Source: Eutypella sp. D-1
Taxonomy: Eukaryota; Ascomycota; Sordariomycetes; Xylariales; Diatrypaceae
Assembly (NCBI GenBank): GCA_023313575.1
Contig: JAJTTP010000004.1
Location: 2,046,001-2,110,000 of the forward strand
Length of the DNA stretch: 64,000 bases
Direction: 5' to 3'
Of the stretch, positions 29,705 through 44,300 are shown in pieces. Numbering within the stretch: position 1 is the first letter of the stretch; every line of letters begins with the position of its first letter. A model generated the notes under the pieces. The model saw nothing but the letters and a program-made list of their open reading frames with translations, was not told the origin of the DNA and made no database searches. The position numbers and the translations under genes were made by a program.

Positions 29705-32700
29705 TTAATTTTAAAGCTATTAAAATAAATAACTAAATCCGTTAATAAAAAAAAGGATAGCTATTTTTTATATACTTTAATGCCTTTATTTTTATTAAAA
29801 AAAAATATAAATAACGGTAATTAACGTTTTACGAAAAAGAATAAACGAAAATAAGCTAATGCTATATCGGTTAATTATAAACGTATCGGCCATTTTTTTT
29901 TAAAATAAAATAATCGGGTAATTACGGGGTAATTTTTATTTAATATTTAAAAACGTATCAAATGTTTTATTCTGATTTACGTAAAAAGTATTTCCGTTAA
30001 TAATATCCCCGATTCCTTATAAAAGATAATGGTATAAGTAATTCGTTAAACGGGTAACGCGGCCTTAACGGTAACCTTAAATAACTTATCTAATCTGTTT
30101 ATAAATAAGCTTATCCTAATATCGGCCGGTTTAAACGCGTTTTTAACCGAAAGGCGTTAAAAGTTTAACTATTAGGTTTTTATAACGTATATTATAATCG
30201 GTATTACGTAAGTTTTAACAGCTTTAACGGTTTTATTTAAAAAAAAGCCGTATATAACTTTATTAAAATATCGTATATAATTAATTACCCGTAACGTTTT
30301 ATTACTTTATTTAGTAACGTATTTTTTAAAATTAAGTTATAAATTAAAGAAAATACTAAATTATCGGACCGTTTTTATTAAAGCTTTTATTTTAAAAATG
30401 CCGTTAATAACCGCGTTAATTTTAAATGTTTTATTTTTATAAAAATATTTAAATTCGTACTTTATTAGGTTAAAAAATAAGGCGTTATCCTTTCCTTAAT
30501 TAAATATATCTTTTACGTCGGTAACTAGGGTTATAACTGTATAAAAGGTTATTAGGTTAATACGTAAGATAATAATATCGTTTATATATTTAAACCTAAT
30601 ATTAAGTATCGGTTCTTTCCGTAACATTAGCTCGATATATAGCATAAAAAAGATAAGGGATATAAGGGAGCTTTATAACATGCCGTAAAATAAAGGGATC
30701 GGGTCGATAATAACGTTTTTTATATAAATAATAACCCGCCGATCTGTTATAAAAAAATCCATTTATCGTACGAATTTTATATCTTACTTTTATTATTTTA
30801 GCCGGAAAATAAAGCGGCCGCGTAAAATAGTATTAAAAACGCCCGATACGTTTATTATTAATAACGACGTAATATCTCCGTAAGTAAACGTTTATTTAAC
30901 GTTATAAATAACGTAAATAGCCAGGTCGATTATTAATTTTTTAAAAAAAGCGTTAAATTGTTACGGGTAAAATACTTTATAACGTAAAGCTTATACCGTT
31001 ATACGCTTAGTTACCAGCTTTTTTAATTTTTTACCTAAGCATAAAAATAAGGATATAAATTTTTAAAATTTATATTTAATAAAGTCAGATTTACTTCCTT
31101 TTAAAAGCATAACCATTTTTACTATTTTAAAAACTTATAAGTAATAATTATAACGTAAATATGCTTTATATAATATACGTATTATTTTGTTAATTACCGG
31201 CTAAATTAATTATAATAACATAATTATTAACTTATTTTTATTAAATGTTATAAACGGGGTATAAATATATATATCTTTTACCTCCGTTATTAATACTTAA
31301 AGGTTTTACGGGAAATTTAAATAAATTTATTAAACGCTTTTATAATTAAGTTTATCCTGGTTTTATGGCTATAATAATTATTAAAAGTTTATAACGTCCC
31401 CGTTAACGGCTTAAAGGATTAATACCTTATAACATAATAAATTAATTTTTCTTTCCGTATCGGTAACCATTTTATTTCCGTTTTTTATTAGTAATAAACG
31501 GAAATTATTTTTAAATTTATATTAACCGATAATTTTAAAAATATCTTTATCGTTTTTAACTTTAACGATAAGTTTATTTTAATGCTATTTTTTAACTCGG
31601 CGTACCGTTTTCCTTTATTTTTTAACTAATTCTTAAGCTTTTTTAATATAACCCGTTCGGTAAATACGGCGTAAATAAGTAATAACTTTTTTATAATTTT
31701 TATTTTATTAAGTAATATTTCGGCCGCGGTTATATTTTAATTTACCCGTAATTTTTATAACCCGTTTTAACATTTTTAATAAGGCGGTAATAAATATTTC
31801 CGTTTTTACTTTAAAAGCCGGGTTCGTTAAAGAAAAAAGGTTATTAAGGTTTTATTTTTAATAAAAATGTATTAGTTAAAAAAAACGTAATCAGGTTTTT
31901 TCGGGGAAACTTAATTTAATACGTAAAGGTTTTTCGAAAAGGCTTACCGGTATTTCGGTTATTATAATATAATAATCGGAGCCGGTATATAAAATATTAT
32001 CGACTTTTACCGTTATTTAAGGGACGTTTAATAAAGCCAGATTTAATATATTATTTATTATATAAATAAAAGTTTTTAAATTAAAGACGTTAAATAATTA
32101 TGCCTTTATTTATTTTATTATTTTAATATTTAATCCTTTATAATAGCGGTGGCCCGGTTATTACGTTTAATATACCGTATTAAAATCTCCCCCGGTATAT
32201 CGTTTATTAAGCGATTTTTAGTTTTTAAAAAATGTAAAAAACGGGTAAAAGTTTATTTAGTCGATATAAATATTAACCGTTTTAACGTTATTAATTTTTA
32301 CCACGTATATATTTAATAATATAAAAGGTTAAAATTACATAATTTATAAATTAAAGTTTTTCCGGATATACGTAAATACTTATAATGTTTAAAAGGCTTA
32401 GTTTTCCGTAAAAGAAAACACGTTATATTTTAAGTAGGTTTTAATTAATCGTTTATTATTTATTATTTTAATTTATGCTTATAATTTTTATATTAATATA
32501 ATATTGGCTTTAACTTTAATTACCGTGTTTAAGGTAATGTTATATGTTACCGGTCCTTTACGGACGTTAATTTAAATAATGCATAAACATTTTTTTTATC
32601 CGTAAGTATTATGTTATAAGTAACGATTTATAATTTTTATTAATCCCCGAATTCCTTTTATTTTATAAGCCGGGGTAAGCGTAAATATCGGGGGGTATTA

Positions 32701-35393
32701 TTAATTCGGACCGTAAATTTATCGTATTTATTTTCTTTAATATTTATTTTATAAAAGTTATTTTCCGTATCCCGGAAATAAATGCGGCCGTATCAAGTTA
32801 TTAACTTTTATCCCGGTAAAGGGCCGTTTTTATGTTACGCCGTAAACTTTTCCGTTATTTATATAAATACCTCCGGGTTATAGCTAGATTTTAATTTTTT
32901 TATCTTATTTTTATTTTTATTTTCGTTACCCGATTCGGACTTATATTTAAATTGGCCGATGTTTAAGTAATAATCCTTTTAATCGGTATTTATTAAATTA
33001 TTGTTTACGAAATATAACGGGAGGTAAGATTTTAATTATTATAAAAAAGGTGGTTAAAGTTAAGGTTATAATTAAAGTGCCCGGGGTTTTAAGGTCAGAG
33101 TAGTAATAATTACCTTAAATCTTTTAAATATTTACGCAGGTATTTCGGGAGGTTTTTAAACCCGTTAAGTTATTAAGGTTCGGTCCTTTATTAAGGCTGC
33201 CGTTTATACGATTTTTAAATATTATCGTTTACCTAATTATTTAATAAATAAAAGGTAAGCGCGGGTAAGTTTAATAATTTGCCCGTTTTTTTTAATAAAT
33301 CGGGTAAGGCATAATAAATTATTATAAGTATAAAAGCCTTTATAATTAAAGCATTTAATATAGGCTTAGCATATTCCCGGGTTATTATAAGTTTCCCGGC
33401 TATACCGTTTATATTTTTCGAACCTATTATAATTACGTCCGTTATAAAAGTTAAAATAATAATTATATTATATAATTTTCGGGGCTTTTTCTTATAATTT
33501 GGCCGGTTTAAAGTTAAAGATTTTAAAGCTTTTAACCTTACGGGGGAAAGTTATTACTTATTTTTAAAACGGGGACCTTAATACGATACGATTGGTTTTA
33601 TAATAATTAATAAGTTTTAAGCCAGCTTATATAATAATTTTATACCATATAATTTTATCGACCGATTTCGATTTATTACCGGTATAAAAGGTTTCCGGTA
33701 CCTTTTATAAAATATATAAAAACCATTATTTAAATTTTTCGAAACGTATATTTTTTTTACCTAAAGCGGTAAAGCGGTTTTATATGTATTAACGGGCTGT
33801 TTTATTTTTTATAATATATGCTTAACTTATCCTGGTTTTTTACGTTTTTATAATCTTTATTAAGTTAAAACTTAAAAGTTCCATTATAGCCATCCTAACG
33901 TTTATTAACTTAAGGTTTACTTATTTATGGTTATTTTTTAACTTAAAAAAAAGGCGGCGGTTTAAATATTAACTAAAATCCTTTTTAGTTTGGATTTTTT
34001 AATTAAAAGGGGGTAAAACCGCTTTTGCCTCCGCCTAATACGTTAATTATTATTATCGCTATTTTTAACGTTATTTTGCTTTTTGCGATTAAATTAAAAT
34101 GTAATTTTCCTTTATTAGCCTTACCGCTGCCGTTATGTTTATATATAACATACGTGGTACCGGTTAAGTTAATTAGGCCGGACGTGCTAACCTGTTATTG
34201 TTATTATTATTAACTAAGACCTTAATAAGTAACCTTTATTAAAAGGTATTAATAAAAAGGGTAAGGGGTAAGGCGTATTAAGATTAAATAAGGCCGTTAA
34301 GTTTTTACATTCTATACCTTTTAACGTTAATAGTAATAATGTTAATGTTAATAATGGTAATGATTACGTAACTGGTAAACTCAGGGTTTAAATTATTTAT
34401 AATCTTGGTTACCATTTTTTTTACCAATTTTTATAATATTCCTGTTTACGTTACGTATATTTTTATATCGTATTTTTTAAAACCAATATTTAAATAAGCG
34501 GATAAAATAAGTAATACGTTAATGTTATGGCCTGATTAGGCCAAGTGGGGGCTGGTAACCCTATTCGTTAGCGGTACTGCCGGAAGAATAAAGACATAAG
34601 CCAGCCATACTTAACAAGTTACAAAAAGAGCCATTTATGGATCCGTTATGATCTATAGATTTAAAGGTATTAGTTAAATCCGTTACGATCTAAGGATTTA
34701 ACATAACCATATATTCCAGTGTTAGGGATAAAGGATATAAATAGTATATAGTTACGTTTATTACCTTTCCTTTAAATAGTTTTTAAGCTTACCAGCTTAT
34801 AATATAATTTAGTTACTTAAAGCACTTTTCTTTTTGCTATTACCAAACGTGATTATTTATTGCTTAAAACTCCTAACATTCCTGTTAATATAGACCCCTC
34901 GACTGGACTAATAGTTAGGAATAAACCAGCCGTCACAGTTAAACTTTGCCCTTATCGTTATTTTTTCTTTTTCCCGTAATGCGCGGATTAAAAATAATAT
35001 AAAGTTATTTAGCGTATTTTTCGGGGTTCTTAAAATAAAAAGGACCGGTTATAAAAGCCTATTAATTTTATACCGTTTAAATAAAGTTTTTAGTTCGTAT
35101 ATGCCTGTGCTAACCTTTTCGTTAAAGGCTAATATAGGCTATAATGGTGTTGCTGCCGTAAAAGCGGTATTACGAATACGGATAATTATTACGGGTATTT
35201 TAAAAGCAAAACGTTTAATATTTTACCGTAAAGGAATTTAAAGTTAAAAAGGCGGCGGTTTTATTATTTTTAATGTTTACGGGTATGCTTAATTTAAACG
35301 CACGGGGTAAATAAAGCTTACGATATAAAGGTTTTATATGTAAGTGAAAGTTTTGGCAAAGGTTAAAGTAAGAAAAGTAAAAAGGGGAAGGAT
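29705..35393 (-). mobile_element. LINE-2, 5' part, with a solo LTR inside
   Basis: Continuation of the minus-strand LINE-2 after LINE-3. The RT catalytic region reads FKYINDIIIL at 30561-30596 (RIP form of FGYADDIAIL) and the neighbouring block, ending MLYIELMLRKEPILN, lies at about 30600-30690. The gag-like region is near 33300-34300. The 5' end, reading ATCCTTCCCC on the minus strand, is at 35393. A solo LTR interrupts it at 34523-34937. The mutations are C-to-T/G-to-A on both strands. Confidence 0.88.
34523..34937 (+). mobile_element. Solo LTR of the G2 gypsy family
   Basis: A 415-bp sequence starting TGTTATGGCC and ending GCCGTCACA (TG...CA), flanked by the 5-bp duplication GTTAA (34518-34522 and 34938-34942). 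It matches in inverse orientation the LTR at 60384-60797. There is no internal region, so it is a solo LTR, normally the product of recombination between two LTRs. Its GC content is higher than that of the LINE around it, so it is less RIP-altered and probably later than the main mutation of LINE-2. Confidence 0.92.
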
Positions 35394-35394
35394 G

Positions 35395-38300
35395 ACGGTT
35401 GTATAAAAAGTTATTAAGCCGGTACGTAAAATAACGATATTATTTATATATTTAAACTTAATATTAAATGTCGGTTCTTTTTATAATATTAGCTCGATAT
35501 ATAGCATAAAAAAAATAAAAGATATTAAGGATTTTTAAAGCACGTTATAAAATAAAAGGATAAGGTCGATAATAATATCTTTTATATATATAACCGTTTG
35601 CCAATTTGTTATAAAGGAATTTATGTATCGTATAAGTTTTATATTTTATATTTATTATTTTAAACGGAAAATAAAACGTTTACGTAAAACGGCGTTAAAA
35701 ACATCCGATATATTTATTATTAATAATAAAGTAATGTTTTCGCGGGTAAACGTTTATTTAACGTTATAAATAACGTAAATAACTAAATTAATTATTAATT
35801 TTTAAAAAAAAGCGCCGAATTATTACGGGTAAAATATTTTATAACGTAATATTTATATTATTATACGCTTAATTATTAACTTTTTTAATTTTTTATTTAA
35901 ATAAAAAAGTAATAATATAGGTTTTTATAACTTAAATTTAATAAAATCGGATTTGCCCGTTTTTAGGAGCATAATAATTTTTATTATTTTAAAAACTTAA
36001 AGGTAATAATTATAACGGAGGTACGTTTTATATAATATACGTATTATTTTATTTATTATTAGCTAAATAAGTTATAATAATATGGTTATTAATCCGTTTT
36101 TATTAAATATTATAAATGGTATCCGTATATATACGTTTTTTACTTCCGTTATTAATACCCGAAGGTTTTATAAAAAGTTAAAATAAATTTATTACGTGTT
36201 TTTATAATTAAGTTTATTTTAGTTTTATAGTTATAATAATTATTAAAGGTTTATAATATCCCCGCCGGCGGCTTAAAAGATTAATATTTTATAACGTAAT
36301 AAATTAATTTTTTTTTCCGTATCGGTAATTACTTTATTTTTATCCTTTATTAATAACGAGCGGAAGTTATTTTTAAACTTATATTAATTAACGATTTTAA
36401 AAATATTTTTATCGTTTTTGGTTTCGGTAATAAATTTATCCTAATGTTTTTTTTTAATTCGGCGTACCGTTCTTTTTTAAACTTTAATTAATTTTTAAGT
36501 TTTTTCGGTATCGCCCGTTTAATAAACGTAATATAATCGGGTAGTAATTTTTTTATAGTTTTTATTTTATTAAGTAATATCCTGATTACGGTTATGTTTT
36601 AACTTACCTGTAATTTTTATAATTTATTTTAACATTTTTAATAAAGCGTTAATAAATGTTTCCGTTTTTATTTTAAATATCGGGTTCGTTTAAAAAAAAA
36701 GATTATTAAAGTTTTATTTTTAATATAAATGCATTAATTAAAAAAAACGCAACCGGGCTTTTTTAAAAAAAACTTAATTTAACACGTAATGGTTTTTTAA
36801 AAAGGTTTATCGGTATTTCGGTTATTATAATATAATAATCGGAGCCGGTATATAAAATATCGTTAACCGTTACCGTTACCCGTAAAACGTTTAATAAGGT
36901 TAAATTTAATATATTATTTACCGTATAAATAAAAGTTTTTAAGTTAAAAATATTAAATAATTATGCTTTTATTTATTTTATTATTTTAATGCCTGGTTTT
37001 TTATAACGGCGATATCCGGGTTATTACGTTTAATATACCGTATTAAAGTTTTTTTCGACGTACCGTTTATGAAATAATTTTTAATTTTCGAAAAACGTAA
37101 AAAGTAAATAAGGGTTTATTTAATCGATATAAATATTAACTAATTTAATATTATTAATTTTTACCACGTATACGTTTAAGGAAATAAAAAAGTAAAGTTA
37201 CGTGGTTTATAAATTAAGGTCCCGTCGTATATACGTAAATATTTATAATATTTAAAAAACTTAATTTTCCGTAAAAAAGAAAACGTTATATTTTAAATAG
37301 GTTTTAATCAATTTTTTATTTTTTATTATTTTAATTTACGATTATAATTTTTATATTAAAATAACGTCGGTTTTAATTTTAATTACCGTATTTAAAATAA
37401 TGTTATATATTACCGGTCCTTTATAAGCGTTAACCTGGATAATATAAAGGTACCTTTTTCGTCCGCGGGTATTACGTTTTAAATAACGATTTATAATTTT
37501 TATTAATCCCCGGTTTTTTCTTATTTTATAAGCCGTAACAGGTACGGGTATTAAAAAATATTACCAGTTCGGACCGTAAGTTTATTATATTTATTTTCTT
37601 TAATATTTATTTAATAATAATTATTTTCCGTATCCCGGAAATAAATGCGGCCATATTAAGCTATTAATTTTTATCCCGGCGGAAGGCCGTTTTTTTATTA
37701 TGCCGTAAGCTTTTGTTTTATTTACGTAAACGTTTCCGGGTTATAACTGGATTTTAAACCTTTTATCTCGTCCGGGGAGGTTTTATTCTCGTTTTTAAAG
37801 TCCGATTTAAATTTATAATCGGATTAGCCGATAGTTAAATAATGCTTTTTTTAATCGGTATTTATCGGGTTATTATTTTCGAAATATATTAAAAAATAGA
37901 ATTTTAACCGTTATAAAAAAAGTTAAGGTTGGGGTTAAAGCGTTCGGGGTCCTGGGGTTAAAGTGGTAATAATTATTTTAGGTTTTTTAAGTGTTTACGT
38001 AAGTGCTTTAAGGAATCTTTATACCTATTAGGCTATTAGGTTTTAATCCTTTATTAAAATGTTAATAATTACGGCTAAAGTTTTTTTTACCGTTATTATT
38101 TAAATAACCTTTAAGTATTATCGTTAGTTTAATTATTTAATAAATATAAAATAAACGCGGGTAAGTTTAATAATTTGCCCGTTTTTTTTAATAAAACGGG
38201 TAAAATAGGAAAAGTTATTATAAGCATAAAAGCCGTTATAATTAAAGCATTTAAAATAGGTTTAACATATTTTTAAGTTATTATAAGCTTTCCGGCTATA

Positions 38301-39875
38301 CCGTTTATACCTTTTAAACTTATTATAATTACGTTTATCGTAAAAATTTAAATAACGGCTGTATTATATAATTTTCGGGGTCCTTTTTTAAAGTTTAACC
38401 GGTTTAAAGTCGAAAATTTTAAAGCTTTTAATTTTATAAGAAAAAGGTATTATTTATTTTTAAAACGGGGATTTTAACACGATACGGTTAATTTTTTAAA
38501 AATTAATAAATTTTAAACTAAATTATATAATAATTTTATATTAAATAATTTTATCGATTAATTTTAACCTGTTACCGGTATAAAAGGTTTCGGGTATTTT
38601 TTATAAAATATATAAAAATTACTATTTAAATTTTTTAAAACGTATGCCCGTTTCGTTTGCGGTAATAAAACGGTCCTGTATATATTAACAGGTTATTTTA
38701 TTTTTAACGGTAAACGTTTAATTTATTTTAATTTTTTACGCCCTTATAATCTCCGTTAAATCGATGTTTAAAAGTTTTACTATGGCTATCTTAATATCCA
38801 TTAACTTAAATATTGCCTATTTATGGTTATCTTTTAGTTTAAGGAAAAGGCGGCGGTTTAGGTATTAGCTAAAATCCTCCTTAATCTGGATTTTTCAGTT
38901 AAAGGGGGGTAAGGCCATTTTTACTTTTGCTTAATACGTCGGCTATTATCGTTATTTCTGGCGTTATCGCGTTTTCCGTAACTGGATTAAAGTATAGTTT
39001 TTTTTTATTAACCCTGTTATTACCGTTACGTTTATATATAATATTCTCGGTGCCGGTTAAGTTGGTTAAATAAGCCGTAACGGTTTATCGCCGTTATTAT
39101 TAGCTAAAGCCTTAATAAGTAATCTTTATTAAAAGGTATTAATAAAAAGGGTAAAGGGTAAGGTATGTTAGGATTAAACGAGGCCATTAAGTTTTTACAT
39201 TCCGTATCTTTTAATATTAATAATGTTAATAGTATTAATTATATTAATGGTAATAATGGTAACGTAACCGATAAACTCGGGGTTTAAACTATTTTCGATT
39301 TTAACCACCACTTTTTTTACTAATTTACGGGATATTACGGCTTATATTATATATACTTTTATATCGTATTTTTTAAGGCTAATATTTAAGTAAACGGATA
39401 AAGTAAATAAAATATTAAATTTTACTTTTATTATTACCTTTTTTTTTTCCCGTAACGCGCGAATTAAAAAAAATATAAAATCGTTTAACGCGTTTTTCGG
39501 GGTTTTTAAAATAAAGAAAACCGGCTTTAAAAGCTTATTAATTTTATACTTTTTAAATTAAGCTTTAGGTTTATATATGCCCGTGCCTGTTTTTTCGTTA
39601 AAAATAAGCGTAAACGCGGGTTTTAACGGTATTATTGCCGTAAAAACGGCATTTCAAATATAAATAACCATCGCGGGTGTTTTAAAGGTAAAACGTTTTA
39701 TACCTTATTATAAAAAGGTTTAAAGTTAAAAAAGTAACGGTTTAACTATTCTTAATATTTACAGGTATGCCTAATTTAAAAGCACGGGGTAAATAAAGCT
39801 TACGATATAAAAGTTTTATATATAAGTTAAAATCTTAGCAATGGTTAAAATAAAAGAAGTAAAAAGGAGAAGGAT
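35395..39875 (-). mobile_element. LINE-1, 5' part
   Basis: LINE-1 resumes at the second copy of the LINE-2 target duplication and runs to its 5' end at 39875 (AAGGAT on the plus strand). The mutated RT box region is at about 35421-35456. The stretch 38860-39870 matches the 5' region of LINE-2 (about 33950-35390) with mostly C/T and G/A differences. It lies immediately left of the G1 LTR, so LINE-1 was inserted at or very near the G1 edge. Confidence 0.85.
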
Positions 39876-39884
39876 GCGTATTAA

Positions 39885-40124
39885 TGTTACGATCGTGGGC
39901 GCGGATAATTAGGGATAATCTTTTAATATAAAAGGTGGTCGATAAAGGAATAAACGCTTATTTTATATTATTTTATAAAATGGCTTATAACCACTTTATA
40001 TAAACAATTTAAAATATTAACGTAAATATCCTTTATATTAACATTTAACTTTATATCTATAAAGAAAAAAGCGTATAAAAAATAACCGTAAATTATTCCT
40101 TAATTAGTTAAATCCTAATAATTA
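39885..40124 (-). repeat. G1 3' LTR
   Basis: 240 bp, the left copy of the G1 LTR pair and the 3' LTR of the minus-strand element. It aligns along its length with 53130-53371; the copies differ mainly by transitions. The terminal TG is preserved and the other terminus is altered. Confidence 0.82.
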
Positions 40125-40137
40125 TCCCCCTTTTTTC

Positions 40138-41390
40138 GTAATTACCGTCTTAACATAAAAGAATTATAATTAATATTAAGATTAGTTAAAAACAGTAAAG
40201 AAAATATTTTAAATAAGTACATATTATAAATACTTTTATATTATTACTGATTTTAAATTTAAAAATTAATTATTTAAAGGTTTTATAAGCTTTTCGTATC
40301 TTAAACACCTTAATACCGCGCCTTTTTTTTTATCTTTTATTAATATTTTTTTTCCTTTTTTTTTAATAAACGTTTTTTAATTAATTCTATATTATCGCTG
40401 TTTCGGTGTTTTTTCGTGCTTATTTTATTAAATAATTATCTTTTTTTATACCTTTATTATTATTATTATTATTATTATAATAATACTTATAAGCATTATG
40501 TAACGTAATAAACGTTTCGGCCTCTTTAACCGTTTTATAAACATATTCGTTACGGCCGATACGGCCGTTTACTGTTTTTATTTTAATAAAACGGAAACAG
40601 CGTTCCGCCTTAATAAAAAAGTCCTTTTTATTATAGCTTATTTTTTTATCTCGTTTAACGCCTTATTTTATATAAATTATTCGGGCTTATATAATATTTA
40701 TAAATTAATACGTAATTTTTTATTTATTTTGTAAATATTTCGTTAATAAATAACATATAATATATTATAAATATCTTTTTCGATATTATTTATTTTTAAA
40801 GCTTAATCGTTTAAAGCAATAATTTATTCGACCCGGTTATTAAAACCGAAAATAATTAAGTTATTAATAAAGTTAATATATTTTAATAAAATAAAAGCTA
40901 TTAGTTTTTCGTTAATTTAATTACCGCGTAATAACGTTTTATAATAACGTTTATCCGAATATTTATTATTTATTGCTTAAACTTTAATTTAATTAATAAA
41001 ATTACCGATACGAAAATAACTCTTAATTTTTATTAATATATTTCGGGCTTATTTCGTTAATAATTTATTATATCTTTAATCCGATTGTTAAAAATATTAA
41101 AATTTCGTTTATAATTATCGCTTTTTTTTCGTTTAACGCGTTGCTTTTTTTTATTAATACGTTCTTTACGGTTCGCCGCCTTTATTAACGTTAAATTATA
41201 CCCCGTATGCTCCCCGAGGATTACGGCTTTTTTACTTAAATTATAACGGTAACCGCTTTTATATAAAAAGTTTAAGCTATTTTTTAAACTGATAAAAACG
41301 ATAATAAGGACGGCGATAATAATAATAACGACGATAATAAGATTTAAATTCATATTTTAACTGCTTTATCTTTTAATATCTTAAAATTTA
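40138..41390 (-). pseudogene. Unassigned degraded coding remnant within G1
   Basis: Lies between the G1 polypurine tract and the pol region. The minus strand has an open stretch at 41353-41057 (98 codons). Its first 20 or so residues are hydrophobic, followed by a Lys/Arg-rich region containing AANRKERINKKKQRVKRK. Further downstream, at about 40690-40490, another stretch reads like former protein (ERCFRFIKIKTVNGRIGR...). The basic coiled tail resembles the C-terminal end of fungal pogo-type transposases, but this is weak. It could be a separate inserted transposon or an extra gypsy reading frame. An ATT microsatellite sits at about 40447-40475. Confidence 0.4.
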
Positions 41391-44300
41391 AATAAGGTTT
41401 CGGGGTTATTTTAAAAGGTTTTAAAACCCGTTAAATAAATTTAAGTTCGATTTTTAAAAAAGTGTTAATAATTTAATTTTATGAAATTTAATTTTTATTT
41501 TTTTATTTAACGTTAATAATTTTTTACTTAAAGTAAAATTTTATAACCGTTATAAACGTAAAATTACCAGTATTAACAATTAATAACATATTTTATATTT
41601 TTTTTATAATAATTTATAACGGGTTTTTTTATTAATAAATTTACGTTAATATTTATTAATAACGTTTTAAACGTTAATTATATTATTTTTTTTACTTATT
41701 AATTATATTCGGTTAGTTATTTTTTTTATTTTACGTCGTAATAAATTTATTTATAATAAATTTATTAACTTATTACTTTTTTTACTTTTTATTTATCCTT
41801 TTCTTTTAACTTAAATAATAATAAATTATATTAAAATCGTATTATTTAAAGCTTTAAAAATTAGATTAAAAGAGTAGGGTAAATACGGGCGTATTATACC
41901 GGGAAAACGAGGCGATAAGTTTAAAAATGTATTCGGCTTAATACTTTAAAAGGCTTAATATATTTTAAAGCTAATTTCGGGTATTTAAAACGGAGATTTT
42001 TAATAAATAATTTAATTAACTATTTAACTTTTAAAATAATCGGTTAATGCTTGTTATTATATTACCCGGTATAATAATTTTATATTATAATTTAATCCTT
42101 TTATAATTTAATTCGAAGTTTTTATAACTCTTTAAACTTATTACATATATTTAAAACTTTTTAAAATAAGTTAAACTTTTAAAAATAAGTTTTAAATTTA
42201 AATTAATAACCGAATAAAGCTTAAAATAAGGTTATTTTTATAATAATATTATAAAAGGAATTTAAAATAAAAAAGCATTAAGTAAAAATTAAGGCTAATT
42301 TAAAAGCTAATCGGTTATATAATACCGTAAATATATTTTAAAGGTTTAATTTATCCTTTCCGTTTATCTGTCGGTTTAAAAATAAATCGCGGTTAAAAAG
42401 TATATTTTTATTTTAATAATTTAATATAATTTTTATTAAAAGTTATTAATAAATAATAAGCTTTTATTAAAAATAATCCCGGTTAAAAAATTAAAAAAAA
42501 TTCGATTTTTTTATAAAATAAAACGGTTAAATTTGCCGTTATTATAATATAATAAATTAAGAAAAATAAGAATATTTTAATAAATCGGTTTATAATTATT
42601 AAAATAAAGTTTATTGTTTTACCTTATTATTAAAAATTTAATAATCCGGTTATAAATTTTATAATTACTTTTTTAAACGGCCGGTTTAATAATAGTAACG
42701 GGGTTAATTCGTTATAAAGTTAATAAGTTTTCGCTTTAAATTTAAAGTAAATATCGTAATTTTTTATATACTTTTATATATTTTAATATAAATCGGGTTA
42801 ATAATATAACTGTTTTAACCGCTTTCGAATCTTTTTTATATTATTATAACTTATTAATAACTTATTATAATATATTTTAATTAACGAAAACTATAAAGAT
42901 TTTTAAATAAAAATATATAATCGTTTTTTATACCGGATTAAACTATTTAAGCTTATAAATTATAAAGTTTATAACCCGGATTTAATTTTTTATTTTTAAT
43001 AAATCGTTTTATGTTCGGGGTTGTTTTATTAACTTTTTATTATTAATTTTATAATAGTTTTTTTTAATTCCGTAATTAAAAATCTTAATTTAAGTTTTAA
43101 ATAAATAAAACCTTAATTAATTATTTACGTCCGTTTACGCGTAACTGTTTAAATTAGTATTAATTTTTTTTATCCACTTTATAAATATTATTTAAGTTAT
43201 TTAAATAAACTTTCAATTTCGATCTTTTTGTCAGGTTTATATTATTAATTTTGTTTTTAATATAAGGAATAAATTTAAATTATTATCTTTTTTTTATATA
43301 TAATTAAAATGTTTCGATAAAAAATCGGCCGGGTTTTACCTTTTTAGCTAATATTTAATTATAAAATTAAACAGGTTAATAATATATATTACCGGGCTTA
43401 TTTCCTATTTAATTTAAAAATATTTATAAAATGCCGTAAGTTAATATGGTTTAATTTAACCTTTATAACATATTTACTGCTTCATAAATAATATTTTTAA
43501 TAACGAAAAGAGTTTATTATTATTAACATTTTTTAATTTGACGTATTATAATTTAATTTAACGGCTATAAACTTTTTAAATTAAAACATTATAAAATATT
43601 ATTAATTTTTTTTATCCCGTTAAAATAAAATCCCGGATATAACGTATTTTAAAGCGTTAATCTTTATTAATATTTATTTTTTTAAATCGAAATAAATTAA
43701 AAAAGGTATTTTTATAAATACTATTATTAATTGCTTAAAAACTTATTACCTTAATTTATTTAAAAGATCTTATCCTAATTTCGCCCCGGCCCCGCTTTTT
43801 TTAAATACCGTATTATTAAAGCGGCGGTCCGGGAAAGCTTTTTAATAAAACGGCGGTAAAAGTTATAAAATTTAATAAATTATTATATATTATAAATAAA
43901 TTATAACATTAGTTATTTTTAAATCGTAATTACCCGGGATTTATTTATAAAAATCTTTTTTCCCGATATAATATAATTTAAAAATTCGATTAATTTTTAA
44001 TAAAATTAGCACTTTAAAAATTTAATATATAAATTTACTGCTTATAACCGGTTAATTACTTTTTTTAAATATTAAATATAAAATTTATTATTTTTAAAAA
44101 ATATTAAAATATCGTTTAAATAAATAATATAAAAATAATCGATAATATTTTATAAAACTTTATTAACGTAATTTTAAAATATGGCCGGGATATTATATAA
44201 TTTTATAAATATTATTAACAATTTATAATATTTGTATTTAATACGGAAAGGTGTTTTTTATTTATCTTTTTTTCGTAATCGGATTTTATAATAAACATTT

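Noticed and set aside
34025..34213. 62-codon plus-strand hydrophobic frame
   Set aside because: Antisense to LINE-2; the hydrophobic translation is a by-product of T-rich sequence.
40447..40475. ATT repeat as a CRISPR-like or centromeric array
   Set aside because: A simple trinucleotide run without spacers; such runs recur as retroelement tails in this block.
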